Positions 63,981 to 64,000 of a DNA stretch of 64,000 nucleotides are shown piece by piece; the stretch's first letter is position 1, and every line of letters starts with the position of its first letter. The position numbers were made by a program, and so were the translations under genes. Source of the stretch: Peptoanaerobacter stomatis (GTDB taxonomy: Bacteria > Bacillota > Clostridia > Peptostreptococcales > Filifactoraceae); NCBI RefSeq assembly GCF_000238095.2, contig NZ_JH815225.1, positions 1,041,140 to 1,105,139 of the forward strand, in the 5' to 3' direction. The notes beneath the pieces were generated by a model, which ran no database searches, was not told the origin of the DNA, and saw nothing but the letters and a program-made list of their open reading frames with translations.

Positions 63981-64000
63981 ATGTTTATGCAAAAGAATTA
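63981..64000 (+). CDS. start of a gene cut by the window edge, possibly an IS transposase
   Basis: ATG at 63,981 after GGAAGG (63,971-63,976), reading MFMQKN before the window ends. Upstream, AAAGTAGACAAA occurs twice (about 63,927 and 63,960). ACTAAAAAAGTAGACA resembles the end of IS3-type elements. Too short to identify. Confidence 0.3.

Noticed and set aside
1-64000. CRISPR arrays, tRNA or rRNA genes
   Set aside because: No regularly spaced direct repeats and no tRNA- or rRNA-like conserved segments were seen on either strand.

Overview
The window looks like a chromosome segment from a very AT-rich, anaerobic, fermentative Firmicute (Clostridia or Tissierellia-like). The evidence is the AT-rich coding, consensus GGAGG ribosome sites and sigma-A promoters, a V-type ATPase operon, FeoA/FeoB ferrous iron uptake, an oxygen-labile Fe-S serine dehydratase and an IclR/DUF1576 cluster. 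The genus is not settled from sequence alone.

Positions 1-35,150 are ordinary backbone. From left to right: cbiB (cobalamin); a 58-residue FeoB-associated Cys-rich protein; a membrane-anchored protein of unknown role; a nine-gene V/A-type ATPase operon (2.7-11.5 kb, minus strand); a short-chain dehydrogenase; feoA-feoA-feoB (plus strand); a fructokinase-type sugar kinase; a uracil-DNA-glycosylase-fold protein; a four-gene metal ABC transporter; IclR regulator plus a 116-residue protein plus a DUF1576 membrane protein; sdaAB/sdaAA; bioY with an operator-like palindrome around its promoter; an MBL-fold hydrolase; a GNAT acetyltransferase; an S1-domain protein; a TPP riboswitch controlling thiZ-thiX-thiY-thiW; and dprA.

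Positions 35,290-41,840 are a scar zone of mobile DNA. It holds a possible 3' fragment of an rlmD/rumA-like gene, a DUF3592-like gene broken in a poly-A run, a decayed IS30 end, a membrane-anchored Nudix protein, an IS30 transposase missing its C-terminus, a group II intron of about 1.9 kb placed just after a hairpin terminator, and several gene remnants with in-frame stops.

Positions 41,841-63,607 carry one large minus-strand operon of at least 14 reading frames behind a single consensus promoter (63,579-63,607). It looks like a composite defence or stress-response system. In transcription order it has: an HTH protein; a HicA-like-tailed protein split by an amber codon; a TerY-like vWA protein; a WXG100-like protein; a coiled-coil protein with a PD-(D/E)XK nuclease-like end; a 68-residue protein; an FtsK/EssC-like ATPase without membrane segments; a second vWA protein; a PP2C phosphatase; a protein kinase with zinc ribbon; an SF1 helicase; a winged-helix protein; a coiled-coil McrB-like AAA+ GTPase; and a 1314-residue DUF2357 (McrC-side) protein. 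The vWA-phosphatase-kinase trio is the TerY-P triad. The McrB/DUF2357 pair with very long coiled coils resembles the CoCoNuT branch of McrBC-like systems. The added WXG100 / FtsK-type ATPase / nuclease module is the part I cannot match to a described system. A serine-recombinase tail and the start of what may be an insertion sequence close the window, so the element probably continues to the right.
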